NCBI GenBank assembly: GCA_900320035.1 | Contig: ONQU01000044.1 | Location: 1-9,592 of the forward strand | Length of the DNA: 9,592 bases | DNA from: an uncultured Rhodospirillaceae bacterium | GTDB taxonomy: Bacteria; Pseudomonadota; Alphaproteobacteria; RF32; CAG-239 | Direction: 5' to 3' | Shown here: positions 1 to 8,100 of the stretch, one piece after another | Position numbering within the stretch: position 1 is the stretch's first letter | How the letters are laid out: the number at the start of each line of letters is the position of its first letter | The notes under the pieces: generated by a model | Seen by the model: the letters and a program-made list of their open reading frames with translations, nothing else | Told to the model about the DNA's origin: nothing | Database searches by the model: none | Translations under genes and position numbers: made by a program

Positions 1-668
1 AAGCCGATGTGGCTGTTGTGGCTGCTTATGGCTTGATTTTACCGCAACCTGTTTTAGAAGCTTATCCGCGCGGTTGCTTGAATATTCATGCTTCTTTGCT
101 GCCGCGTTGGCGCGGTGCGGCCCCCATTCAACGTGCCATTGAAGCCGGTGATCAAAAAAGCGGTGTTACCATTATGCAAATTGCCGAAGGCCTTGATACC
201 GGCGATATGCTCTTAAAGGGCGTGGTCGATATTTTACCAACCATGAATGGGGAAGAATTGCATGATAAATTAGCGCAAATCGGTGCTGATTTAATTGCCG
301 AAGTTTTGCAGAATCCGACCCAATATTCACCGCAACAACAATCGGAAAGCGAAGCCTGTTATGCCGCTAAAATTGATAAAACGGAATGTCTGATTAATTT
401 ACATACTGATGTGAATGTATTGTATAACAAAATCCGTGCTTTTAGCCCTTTTCCAGCCATGTATTTTGAACATAACGGCGAACGCTTTAAGGTATTAGAA
501 GCAAAAATTGCAAGCGATACAAACATACCAGAAGGTATGTTAAAGCAAATAGACAATCGCTTACTGTTAGGTTGCTCAAACGGCACATTGGAAGTGGTAC
601 AGATTCAGCGCCAAGGCAAGAAAACCATGCTAACTGCCGAATTATTGCGCGGCTATTCTTTCCTTTAA
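1..668 (+). CDS. fmt: Methionyl-tRNA formyltransferase, 5'-truncated by the window edge
   Basis: Fmt transfers a formyl group from 10-formyltetrahydrofolate to the amino group of Met-tRNAfMet in the cytoplasm, for translation initiation. The reading frame enters from the left edge (first whole codon at position 3), and about 221 residues remain of a family usually near 310. The formyltransferase motif is intact: Asn27 and His29 in CLNIHASLLPRWRGAAPIQ and Asp65 in EGLDTGDML (numbered in this fragment). They match E. coli Asn106, His108 and Asp144 with a constant offset of 79, so roughly the first 80 residues lie outside. The C-terminal tRNA-binding domain begins near fragment residue 130, with an AFSPFPAMYF segment and a short basic stretch (QRQGKKTM) near the end. 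In many genomes def lies just upstream, but that is not visible here. The GTG at position 9 is an internal valine, not a start. The TAA stop (666-668) overlaps the stop of convergent psd. Confidence 0.96.
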   Translation, partial: ADVAVVAAYGLILPQPVLEAYPRGCLNIHASLLPRWRGAAPIQRAIEAGDQKSGVTIMQIAEGLDTGDMLLKGVVDILPTMNGEELHDKLAQIGADLIAEVLQNPTQYSPQQQSESEACYAAKIDKTECLINLHTDVNVLYNKIRAFSPFPAMYFEHNGERFKVLEAKIASDTNIPEGMLKQIDNRLLLGCSNGTLEVVQIQRQGKKTMLTAELLRGYSFL

Positions 669-1510
669 AATGTTCCCATTTTTTGCCCCATGCGCACCTG
701 TTGTTCATCTTGCAAAGATGCGTCAAGTGATATCTTACCTTTTTCAAATAAGCAAATTACAGTGCTTCCCATCAAGAAACGCCCGATTTCATCACCTTTG
801 GTAAAGCTGATTGATTGTTTGCGATAGTCAAAAGTAACAATTTCGGAAGAATGATTTGGCGCCACCACACCGGCCCATGTGGTCATAATACTGCGAACAA
901 TAGCCGCACCAACCATCACCACCGCCATTTTACCGAGCTCAGTTTCAAACAGACACACCACGCGTTCGTTGCGCGAAAACAGTTCCGGAATACGACTCGT
1001 ATATAATGGATTAACGGAGAATAATTCGCCCGGGACATAGGTCATTTCCAGTAATTTACCGGAGACAGGAAGATGAACGCGATGATAGTCGCTAGGTGAC
1101 AAATAAACCGTTATAAATTCGCCATTTTGAAAAATCTTTCCGTTTTCTTCCGAAGCGAGCAAAGCATCTATCGTGAAATAATGCCCTTTGGCCTGCATTT
1201 GCAAATTTTCTTTTAACCGGCCATAAGCGTTAATACGCCCGTCTGCTGGAAACACAATACTGTTCTCATCGGCATCAATCGGCCGCGCACCCGATTTCAA
1301 CGCACGCGAAAAGAATTCATTAAAAGTGGTAAAATCTTCTACTTTTTGCGCAGCTTCGTCTAAATCTATATGATAAATCTGCGCAAACTTTTTAATAACA
1401 CCGGTTGTTACTTTACCTAAGCGTGCATTAGCAAACAAACCGACTAAACGCGTTAATAAGTGCTTTGGTAATATATACTGTGTTATCACTTTGACATCAT
1501 TTAAGTTCAT
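665..1510 (-). CDS. psd: Phosphatidylserine decarboxylase proenzyme
   Basis: Psd is an inner-membrane-associated pyruvoyl enzyme that decarboxylates phosphatidylserine to phosphatidylethanolamine. The 281-residue product aligns along its whole length with E. coli Psd as I recall it: QYILPKHLLTRL at 11-22, TTFNEFF at 61-67, FPADG at 87-91, YLSPSDYHRVHLP at 136-148, and YVPGELFSVN at 158-167. The self-processing triad is visible as Asp90, His146 and Ser249. Cleavage is expected between Gly248 and Ser249, giving a beta chain and a pyruvoyl-capped alpha chain. The cleavage motif reads MGST where LGST is usual. I chose ATG at 1510-1508 because AGGAG lies 7 nt upstream. An in-frame GTG at 1534-1532 would add eight residues (GTG read as Met, then KEKRRET), but it overlaps the predicted -10 box and would place the Shine-Dalgarno inside the gene. 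The gene faces the autotransporter across a divergent promoter region and converges on fmt. Confidence 0.96.
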   Translation of the reverse strand: MNLNDVKVITQYILPKHLLTRLVGLFANARLGKVTTGVIKKFAQIYHIDLDEAAQKVEDFTTFNEFFSRALKSGARPIDADENSIVFPADGRINAYGRLKENLQMQAKGHYFTIDALLASEENGKIFQNGEFITVYLSPSDYHRVHLPVSGKLLEMTYVPGELFSVNPLYTSRIPELFSRNERVVCLFETELGKMAVVMVGAAIVRSIMTTWAGVVAPNHSSEIVTFDYRKQSISFTKGDEIGRFLMGSTVICLFEKGKISLDASLQDEQQVRMGQKMGTF

Positions 1511-1517
1511 AGTCTCT

Positions 1518-1522
1518 CTCCT
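1518..1522 (-). promoter_or_regulatory. Shine-Dalgarno of psd, decides the start codon
   Basis: AGGAG on the minus strand, 7 nt before the ATG at 1510. It supports the 281-residue form over the longer GTG-initiated form. Confidence 0.7.
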
Positions 1523-1533
1523 CTTTTCTTTCA

Positions 1534-1562
1534 CTCATAACTTTTATTTATCTCTATGTCAA
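1534..1562 (-). promoter_or_regulatory. Predicted sigma70-type promoter of psd
   Basis: On the minus strand a perfect TTGACA (-35, positions 1562-1557) is followed after 17 nt by TATGAG (-10, positions 1539-1534, 4 of 6 matches to TATAAT). Transcription would begin near 1527, leaving a short leader of about 17 nt that contains the AGGAG ribosome site. This is inferred from consensus matching only. Confidence 0.5.
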
Positions 1563-1578
1563 TAAGCGATTCATTTTC

Positions 1579-1607
1579 TTGCAAGTTGAGAATAATTGTG
1601 ATAGAAT
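1579..1607 (+). promoter_or_regulatory. Predicted extended -10 promoter of the autotransporter operon
   Basis: TTGCAA (-35, 1579-1584; 4 of 6 matches) is followed by a 17-nt spacer and TAGAAT (-10, 1602-1607; 5 of 6). A TG at 1599-1600, one base before the -10, makes it an extended -10 element. The start of transcription would be near 1614, giving a leader of about 30 nt. Its -35 lies 16 bp from the psd -35 on the other strand, so the two promoters are back to back. Confidence 0.55.
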
Positions 1608-1632
1608 GCAATATACTTAAGAGAAACGACCT

Positions 1633-1637
1633 AGGGA
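1633..1637 (+). promoter_or_regulatory. Shine-Dalgarno of the autotransporter protease
   Basis: AGGGA, 7 nt before the ATG at 1645. The codons that follow encode a plausible signal peptide, which agrees with this start. Confidence 0.6.
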
Positions 1638-1644
1638 CTTCATA

Positions 1645-4600
1645 ATGAAAAATTTGTATCTAGCACCAGTTGTTGGGTTATTATTGACTTCGCATACACA
1701 CGCTGCAATGGCATGGGGAACGATTGCTGATACGTTTTACGATGCCGCTAAAAGCGGACAATCCCAAAAAGTTCAATCTTTACTCAATCGTGGCTATTCC
1801 ATCAACCAAACTGACAGCTCCGGTTCAACTGCTTTATGCAAGGCTGCTGCTGATAATAACGTAAGAGCATATAATTTATTAATACAATATGGTGCTAACC
1901 CCTATGTAGCTTGTATGAATGCTCCCAAAAAAGGTTTTTCCATTTCACCGAAATATGTATGGGGTGGTTTAGCTGCAGTTGGTGCCGGTGTAGCCATAGC
2001 GGCAGCCGCCGGTGGCGGTGGCGGCGGAGGCGGCGGTAGCTCTAGTGGCAATAATAACGCCGCAAACAGCAATATTGATAGCCAAACAAGTGGCAGCGGC
2101 TCTGAAGATAATAATAACAATAACACGGATGATTCCACGGGTGGTACTTGGTCTACTGACGGTGGTGAAAAAAATCCAGTTGATGGCTATGATATTGGCA
2201 ATGAAGGCTCTTGGTGGTCAACTGGTGATGAAAATGAAACTGGTAACGGCGGTTCATGGAATACCGGCGGCGATGAAGGAAACAGTGGTGGCGGTTCATG
2301 GAATACTGGCGATGAAGGCGGTAGTCAGGGCGGCGGTGAAGGCGGCAGTCAGGGCGGCGATGAAGGCGGTAGTCAGGGCGGCGATGAAGGCGGTAGTCAG
2401 GGCGGCGGTGAAGGCGGCAGTCAGGGCGGCGGTGAAGGCGGCAGTCAGGGCGGCGGTGAAGGCGGTAGTCAGGGCGGCGGTGAAGGCGGCAGTCAGGGCG
2501 GCGATGAAGGCGGCAGTCAGGGCGGCGATGAAGGCGGTAGTCAGGGCGGCAACGATTTACAGCAAAAAATCAGCTATTTTCGTAACAACAAAGAATATAA
2601 CGGTAGCAATTTCGGCGGTGCCGGCTTGACCTCTGTCAATTATATGGATGCTATTAACGCAGCGGCGGCATATGCCAAGTTTACTGATACCAATGGCAAT
2701 TTAACTTCTCCATTACAATCAATCACTGCAGGGGTTGTTGATACCGGTGTCTGGGCTAATCATGCAGAATTTATGCAAAACGAAACAAGTAAAGTTAGTG
2801 GCTATAATTATGATTATGGTCCGTGCCGTAATGATGACTATACAAATTGTTGGCGTATTATTAAGGTAAAAAAATTGTTTTCAACCAAATATCAGCTTGT
2901 TTTGAGCCATTCCCAAAATAGTGGTGATGTATATAACAGCGATATGAGTAGTGATGACATTGATAATTTCAATGCATGGGCGTTATCATATCCTGATGAT
3001 TATGATTGGGATGAAAATAAGACCAATGTTGCGCCAAATCCCTATATTGTTGACGGACAAACTAATAGCACCAATATGCACGGCACACACGTATCAGCCC
3101 TGATTGCCGGTAATAAAAATGATACCGGTATGATGGGCGTGGCTTATGCTAATGCTTCTATTAAAGCTGTTCGCTGGGATTATAAATCCAGTATTGAAGA
3201 ACCTATAAAATATTTGCTCAGTGATACCGACAACCCAGCTAAAATTATCAATTTAAGTATGGGCATTTCTTCAACCAATGCTTCTTATGATGCCAACAGC
3301 ATAACCAAAATTAGCGAGATAAACAGCGGCTTTGTTAATGCCATGCGCGCTGTACTTAATAAAAACAGTGTCACAAATGGTGGTTATATTGATGGTGTTA
3401 TTGTGGTTAAAGCTGCCGGCAACAATAATCAAAACAACCACCCAGATGTGCAAGCAGGAATTAAAAAGTTTAATGAATTTAAAGACTTACAAATGTTAGT
3501 GGTGACAGCTGTTGATGTAACACTCAACAGTAGTGGTCAAGTTACCAACTATACTTTGTCGTCTTTTGCCAATAAATGCGGCATCACCGGTACTTTAGGC
3601 TATTGTATCGCCGCACCGGGGGGCAATTATACAAATGAATTTTCCAATGTTATATACAGCGCCGGACAACCAGATGTTAACGGCGGCTATTATGCCACTG
3701 TCGGAACTTCGCAAGCGGCACCGATTGTCTCCGGCAGTTTAGCCTTTTTACTCGGCGCTTACCCATATATGTCGGCTGAGGAAGTAATTGACTTGGTTAA
3801 AAAAACTGCCAATCAATCGGCTTCCGATTACTCAGTTGAAAGATACGGTGCCGGTTTACTTGACTTGGGTGCCGCGGTGAATACCTATGTTGCGCCAAGT
3901 AATGCGGTCGGCTTGGCTTCATATAGCGGCAACAACATCAATAGCGGCCTGATTAACTTGAGCGGTGCTGCCCTCAATATTCCGGCCTCATTGCAAGATT
4001 CTCTGATGAATGCAATGCCTGCCAGTATTACGGTATTTGACCGCTATAATCGCCCGTTTGCCATCAGTACCGCGCGTTTCATTCATAATACACACGGCGG
4101 CTATAAAGCCTTAAAAGATGATGTAGCAAACATTGCACGCCCAAATCAAGTAACAACGACACAAAAAGGAAATTTCACCTTTGCGATGGCGCCAAGCAGC
4201 TTAAGGGCACAAGAAAATGGCATGGGACTGATGTCGGTTGAATATCGTAGCGGCAAACACCGCAGTGGTTTTTATTTTAGTGAAAATACGGCATATAAAA
4301 CCACACAAGCCCGTGCACACGAACTGAACAACCCGTTTATGGCATTCAGTAATGCCTATGGTGTGCATCATAGTTATGACTTTAGCCATCGTACTGCTTT
4401 GCGTTTTGAAGCTGTTACCGGTCGCAACAACTTATATGACGGCGATAAAGACTTTAGCGATAATGGTTTTTACAAACAGGCTTATGCGGTTAATATGGCT
4501 TTAGATATCCATAAAAGTAAAAGATATACCCTCTCCTTTTCTTCCGGTTTGTTATATGAAGATGAAGCAATGCTTGGTTTAAACGGCGATGGTGCTTTTG

Positions 4601-5079
4601 CCATGCGTGGCGGAAATACTTATATGACCGGTATTACCGCTTCATGGCAGCCAACTCAACGCCTTACTTTAAGCGGTAGTTATTATCGCGGTTGGACGGA
4701 ACCTCAAACCTTTGCCTCTAATATTATTCGCACATCAAAATTGGAAAGCAGTAGTTTTGCTCTTGAAGCCGACTATCAAAGTGATCAAACGACACACTAT
4801 GGTTTGCGTTTATCTTCACCATTACGTGTGGAAAAAGGAAGCTTAAAAGTTGATGTTGCCAGCGGTCGTGATAATTATTCTGATACTGTATATCGCCAAA
4901 CTTATGCAACTTCTTTAAAACCGCATAAGCGTGAATATAAATTGGCGGCATATTGGTATAAAAATTTAACAGATGATGTAAGTTTGCGTACGGAAACCGG
5001 AGTCCGTATTCATCCGGAACATAAGGCAGGCTCTAATGACTATCGTATGCTGCTTGGATTAAGTTGGAGTTTAAATTAA
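1645..5079 (+). CDS. Ankyrin-containing autotransporter serine protease (S8/subtilase family)
   Basis: A 1144-residue secreted subtilisin-like protease with a C-terminal outer-membrane barrel. Order of parts: signal peptide (1 to about 20-23, cleavage after HTHA or AMA); two ankyrin-like repeats (about 26-91); hydrophobic Ala/Gly segment (104-122); nine glycines (123-131); Ser/Asn/Asp/Gly-rich linker (132-224); eight-residue GGSQGG(G/D)E repeats (225-302); S8 protease (about 355-745); linker with FDRYNRPF (798-805); barrel (about 843-1144). The catalytic residues are all present: Asp366 (VVDTGVW), His479 (MHGTHVS), Ser689 (VGTSQAAP), and oxyanion Asn593 (AAGNNN), so it should be active. Six cysteines fall in three pairs (65/90, 394/402, 645/654). 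The last fits the CG...YC-APG loop seen in NalP/SphB1-like S8 autotransporters. The C-terminus GLSWSLN fits the BAM beta-signal pattern G-x-x-aromatic-x-hydrophobic, with one extra Asn. The gap from Asp366 to His479 is unusually long. Substrate and self-cleavage site are unknown. It heads a probable operon with the LplT-Aas gene. Confidence 0.92.
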   Translation: MKNLYLAPVVGLLLTSHTHAAMAWGTIADTFYDAAKSGQSQKVQSLLNRGYSINQTDSSGSTALCKAAADNNVRAYNLLIQYGANPYVACMNAPKKGFSISPKYVWGGLAAVGAGVAIAAAAGGGGGGGGGSSSGNNNAANSNIDSQTSGSGSEDNNNNNTDDSTGGTWSTDGGEKNPVDGYDIGNEGSWWSTGDENETGNGGSWNTGGDEGNSGGGSWNTGDEGGSQGGGEGGSQGGDEGGSQGGDEGGSQGGGEGGSQGGGEGGSQGGGEGGSQGGGEGGSQGGDEGGSQGGDEGGSQGGNDLQQKISYFRNNKEYNGSNFGGAGLTSVNYMDAINAAAAYAKFTDTNGNLTSPLQSITAGVVDTGVWANHAEFMQNETSKVSGYNYDYGPCRNDDYTNCWRIIKVKKLFSTKYQLVLSHSQNSGDVYNSDMSSDDIDNFNAWALSYPDDYDWDENKTNVAPNPYIVDGQTNSTNMHGTHVSALIAGNKNDTGMMGVAYANASIKAVRWDYKSSIEEPIKYLLSDTDNPAKIINLSMGISSTNASYDANSITKISEINSGFVNAMRAVLNKNSVTNGGYIDGVIVVKAAGNNNQNNHPDVQAGIKKFNEFKDLQMLVVTAVDVTLNSSGQVTNYTLSSFANKCGITGTLGYCIAAPGGNYTNEFSNVIYSAGQPDVNGGYYATVGTSQAAPIVSGSLAFLLGAYPYMSAEEVIDLVKKTANQSASDYSVERYGAGLLDLGAAVNTYVAPSNAVGLASYSGNNINSGLINLSGAALNIPASLQDSLMNAMPASITVFDRYNRPFAISTARFIHNTHGGYKALKDDVANIARPNQVTTTQKGNFTFAMAPSSLRAQENGMGLMSVEYRSGKHRSGFYFSENTAYKTTQARAHELNNPFMAFSNAYGVHHSYDFSHRTALRFEAVTGRNNLYDGDKDFSDNGFYKQAYAVNMALDIHKSKRYTLSFSSGLLYEDEAMLGLNGDGAFAMRGGNTYMTGITASWQPTQRLTLSGSYYRGWTEPQTFASNIIRTSKLESSSFALEADYQSDQTTHYGLRLSSPLRVEKGSLKVDVASGRDNYSDTVYRQTYATSLKPHKREYKLAAYWYKNLTDDVSLRTETGVRIHPEHKAGSNDYRMLLGLSWSLN
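2011..2037 (+). repeat. Nine-glycine codon tract
   Basis: Nine consecutive GGN codons (residues 123-131), followed by three serines, directly after an Ala-rich hydrophobic segment. The codons are mixed (GGT, GGC, GGA), so this is not a pure trinucleotide run. It looks like a flexible hinge between the N-terminal module and the exported passenger. Confidence 0.85.
2140..2316 (+). repeat. Degenerate G-(S/T)-W-x-T-G-D-E repeats upstream of the main array
   Basis: Four imperfect copies of a Trp-containing motif lie in the linker: GGTWSTDGGE (166-175), GSWWSTGDE (188-196), GSWNTGGDE (203-211) and GSWNTGDE (217-224). The last runs straight into the GGSQGG array, with the same GDE-GG phase. Spacing is irregular and codons differ between copies, so these look older than the 24-bp array. 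Confidence 0.7.
2317..2550 (+). repeat. 24-bp tandem repeat (minisatellite), about 9.75 copies
   Basis: Nine complete 24-bp units plus 18 bp of a tenth, in frame, encode GGSQGG(G/D)E nine times and a final GGSQGG. Across the units only two bases vary: unit position 6 (T or C, silent) and position 20 (G or A, switching Gly and Asp). In order the complete units read TG, CA, TA, TG, CG, CG, TG, CA, CA, and the partial tenth carries T. The array is much more GC-rich than its surroundings. Gain or loss of units would keep the frame and change only linker length. Confidence 0.95.
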
Positions 5080-5087
5080 AAAACGGC

Positions 5088-5093
5088 AGGAAG
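5088..5093 (+). promoter_or_regulatory. Shine-Dalgarno of the lplT-aas fusion gene
   Basis: AGGAAG in the 22-nt gap after the protease stop, 8 nt before the ATG at 5102. A closer ATG at 5094 reaches a stop after three codons and is not used. The short gap without a hairpin suggests read-through from the protease gene. Confidence 0.6.
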
Positions 5094-5101
5094 ATGAAAA
5101 T

Positions 5102-8100
5102 ATGAAAGATAATTTGTGGCGCGGTAAACGTTTTATACCGCTACTGGTAACGCAGTTTTTCGGCGCGTTCAATGACAATTTGTTTAAAAATACATTGATG
5201 ACCTTCATCGCTTATAAAATGGTTGCCGATACACAAACAATTAGTCTTTATGCCAATCTGGTTGCCGGTGTATTTATTTTACCGTATTTTCTGTTTTCGG
5301 CTTTAGCAGGTCTATTAGCTGATAAATACAGCCGCAATCAAATGGTACGTTGGCTTAAAGTAACCGAACTGTTGCTCATGCTGGCTGCCGGTGGTGTTTT
5401 TTATTTACAAAATCCGCCATTGCTGATTTTTATTTTGTTCTTAATGGGCTTGCAATCGACATTCTTCGGACCGATAAAATATGCTTTATTACCCCAACTT
5501 TTGCGGAGTGACGAACTCATTGCCGGCAATGCCGCAGTTGAAGGTAGCACTTATATTTCTATCATTTTAGGTTCGGTTTTAGGAACCTTATTACCGGTTT
5601 CTGCGAGCATCTTCCTACTTTTACTTTGTGCCCTCATCGGTATCGCCGCAAGTTGGCAAATACCCCACTGTTCAGGATTACAACCAAATTTAAAGTTAAG
5701 TTTTAATTTATTTAAACAAATTATTGATAATATGAAATTAATACGTTCTCATATTATTGTTTTTCGTTGTATTATCGGGGCGACTTGGTTTTGGATTTTA
5801 GGCGCTTTTTTCTTAACTCAATTATTCCCACTATGTAGTAAGGTTTTCAATGCCGACAAAGAAGTTGTCACCTTGTTTTTAGTCTTATTTTCGGTCGGTG
5901 TCGGCGCCGGTGCGGCATTTTGCAACAAATTACTTAAAGGCGAAGTTTCAATTGTATATGTACCACTCAGCGCTGTTGGTTTAAGTGTTTGTGCTTTTTG
6001 TATTTGGTTATTATCCAATGGTTTCGGAACTGCCGAACAACCAATTAGCCTCTTGCAATTTATAATGCGGCCGCGTGGCTTCACTCTTTCTATCTTTTTA
6101 TTTGCCTTTGCTTTTATGGGAGGACTTTATGTCGTGCCTTTGAATGCTTTAATGCAAAAAAAAGCTCCGAAGAAGAATGTGGCCTCGGTTATTGCCGGTA
6201 ACAACATCGTCAATTCGCTCGGTATGGTCGGCATATCGATTTTTGCCGCTGTGCTTATCGGGCTTGGCTTTCAAATTACCGACTTATTTTTGTTTATATC
6301 TGTAATTAGCGCCGGTGTAGCTTTTTATATTTGTAAATTGCTCCCCGATGCTTTGGTGCGTTCAATTTTTTGCGCGTTTCTAGATATCTTTTTCAGAGTT
6401 AAAGTCGAAGGTTTACAAAATTTGCGACAAGCCGGTTCTAAAGCGCTGATTATTGCCAACCATGTCTCACTTTTAGATGGTATCTTAATTGCCGCCTATT
6501 TACCGCGCAAAATTACTTTTGCCATTGACAGCGGTTGGGGCAGTAAATGGTATGTTAAAATGTTCAGCGGATTGGTAGATTTTTATCCGCTTAATCCCAC
6601 CAATCCACTCGCTATTCGCTCTTTGATCGATGTCGTTAACCAAGGTAAAACCGTGATGATTTTTCCGGAAGGACGCATCAGTGTAACCGGTTCATTGATG
6701 AAAATATATGAGGGAGCCGGTGTGGTGGCGGCAAAAACCGGAGCAAAATTGTTGCCTTTACGTATTGATGGTGCTCAATATTCTAAGTTTTCCTATCTCG
6801 GTGATTTAATTAAGACCCGCGTTTTTCCGCAAATTAAACTATATATCCAACCGGCTTGTGTCATTGATTTGCCAGAAAATTTAAGCAATCGCGAACGGCG
6901 GCGGCAAACCACGCTCATATTGCATGATATTATGGCCAATATGATTTATGATACCACCGCTAAAAATAAGCCGCTGTTCAATGCCTTGTTGCAAGCGGAA
7001 AAAATATACGGTAAACATCATCAAATTGCGCTGGATATTGCAAAAATTACCTTAGATTACGGGCAATTTCTGCTTAAAAGCTATGTCTTGAGTGTCGTCT
7101 GTAAAAAACTTTTTGCTAAACAGGAAAAAATCGGTTTATTACTGCCGAACAGTTTAGCCGGAGCAATCAGTTTTTTTGCTTTACAAGCTGCGGCCAAAAT
7201 TCCGGTAATGCTGAACTTTTCTTTGGGTGAAAAACAATTTGCTTCCTGCCTGCAAACGGTTGAACTGAAATTTGTAATTACCGCGCATCAATTTATCGAG
7301 CAAGGAAATTTACAACATCTGGAAACAATCGTACAAAATTGCGGTGCCAAGTTAATATATTTGGAAGATTTAGCGCCGCAAATCAGCTTACTGACCAAAA
7401 TTAAAGGGCTCAAAAAATACTGGTTGCGCCAACCGGTGGTTACCAATGCCGATAAACCCGCCGTGGTTTTATTTACATCAGGCTCCGAAGGTTTACCGAA
7501 AGCAGTGTTGTTATCGCACAAAAATTTGCTCGCCAACGCTTTGCAAATTCATTTAGCTGTGCCGTTTCATGCGCGCGATGTTTTATTAAATGCTCTCCCG
7601 ATGTTTCATTCGTTTGGATTAACTGTCGGCACGATTTTACCATTGTTAAACGGTGCTAAAACTTATTTCTATCCGTCACCGCTACATTACCGCATTATTC
7701 CGGAAGTGGCCTATGATATTCAGGCAACAGCCATTCTCGGCACCGATACTTTCCTTTACGGTTATGGCCGTATGGCCAATCCTTATGACTTTTTCCCTAT
7801 TCGCTTTGCAGTAGTCGGCGGTGAGAAATTGAAAGCGCGTACGGCTGAATTGTGGATGCAAAAATTCGGTGTCCGTATCTTTGAAGGTTATGGTACAACC
7901 GAAACATCACCGGTATTGGCGGTTAACACACCGATGTTTTATAAGCCTGATACGGTTGGCCGCTTGCTACCGCGTGTGCAATATAAATTACATACTTTAA
8001 AGAATGTAAAAGATGCTGGACAACTGCTGGTTAAGGGCGATAATATCATGCTTGGCTATATTTTACATACTGAACCGAATGTATTGCAAAGATGCGACGA

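Noticed and set aside
667..684. Inverted repeat AAAATG-TTCC-CATTTT next to the fmt and psd stops, followed by T residues, as a possible bidirectional terminator.
   Set aside because: The stem has only one G-C pair and the T tract is short, so it is too weak to call a terminator from sequence alone.
708..722. Hairpin CATCTT-GCA-AAGATG downstream of fmt.
   Set aside because: There is no T-run on either strand, and it lies in conserved psd coding sequence.
1532..1534. Upstream GTG start for psd giving a 289-residue protein.
   Set aside because: It overlaps the predicted -10 box and lacks a ribosome site, while the ATG at 1510 has AGGAG at 7 nt.
1595..1612. ATTG...CAAT half-sites around the protease -10 as a possible operator.
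   Set aside because: Only four bases per arm in an AT-rich spacer; expected by chance.
1902..2138. A minus-strand frame encoding a poly-Pro/Leu protein opposite the glycine tract.
   Set aside because: Poly-Pro is simply the antisense reading of the poly-Gly codons; there are no start signals or known domains.
2317..2550. Tandem repeat considered as a CRISPR array or replication iteron.
   Set aside because: There are no unique spacers between units, and the array is in frame and encodes a regular Gly-rich peptide.
2012..2629. A 205-codon plus-strand frame inside the protease gene, rich in AVKAAVRA-type repeats resembling a cationic Ala/Lys/Arg protein.
   Set aside because: It is a by-product of the 24-bp repeat, which is divisible by three and has no stop in this frame. 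It has no ribosome site or family match and lies wholly inside a well-supported gene.
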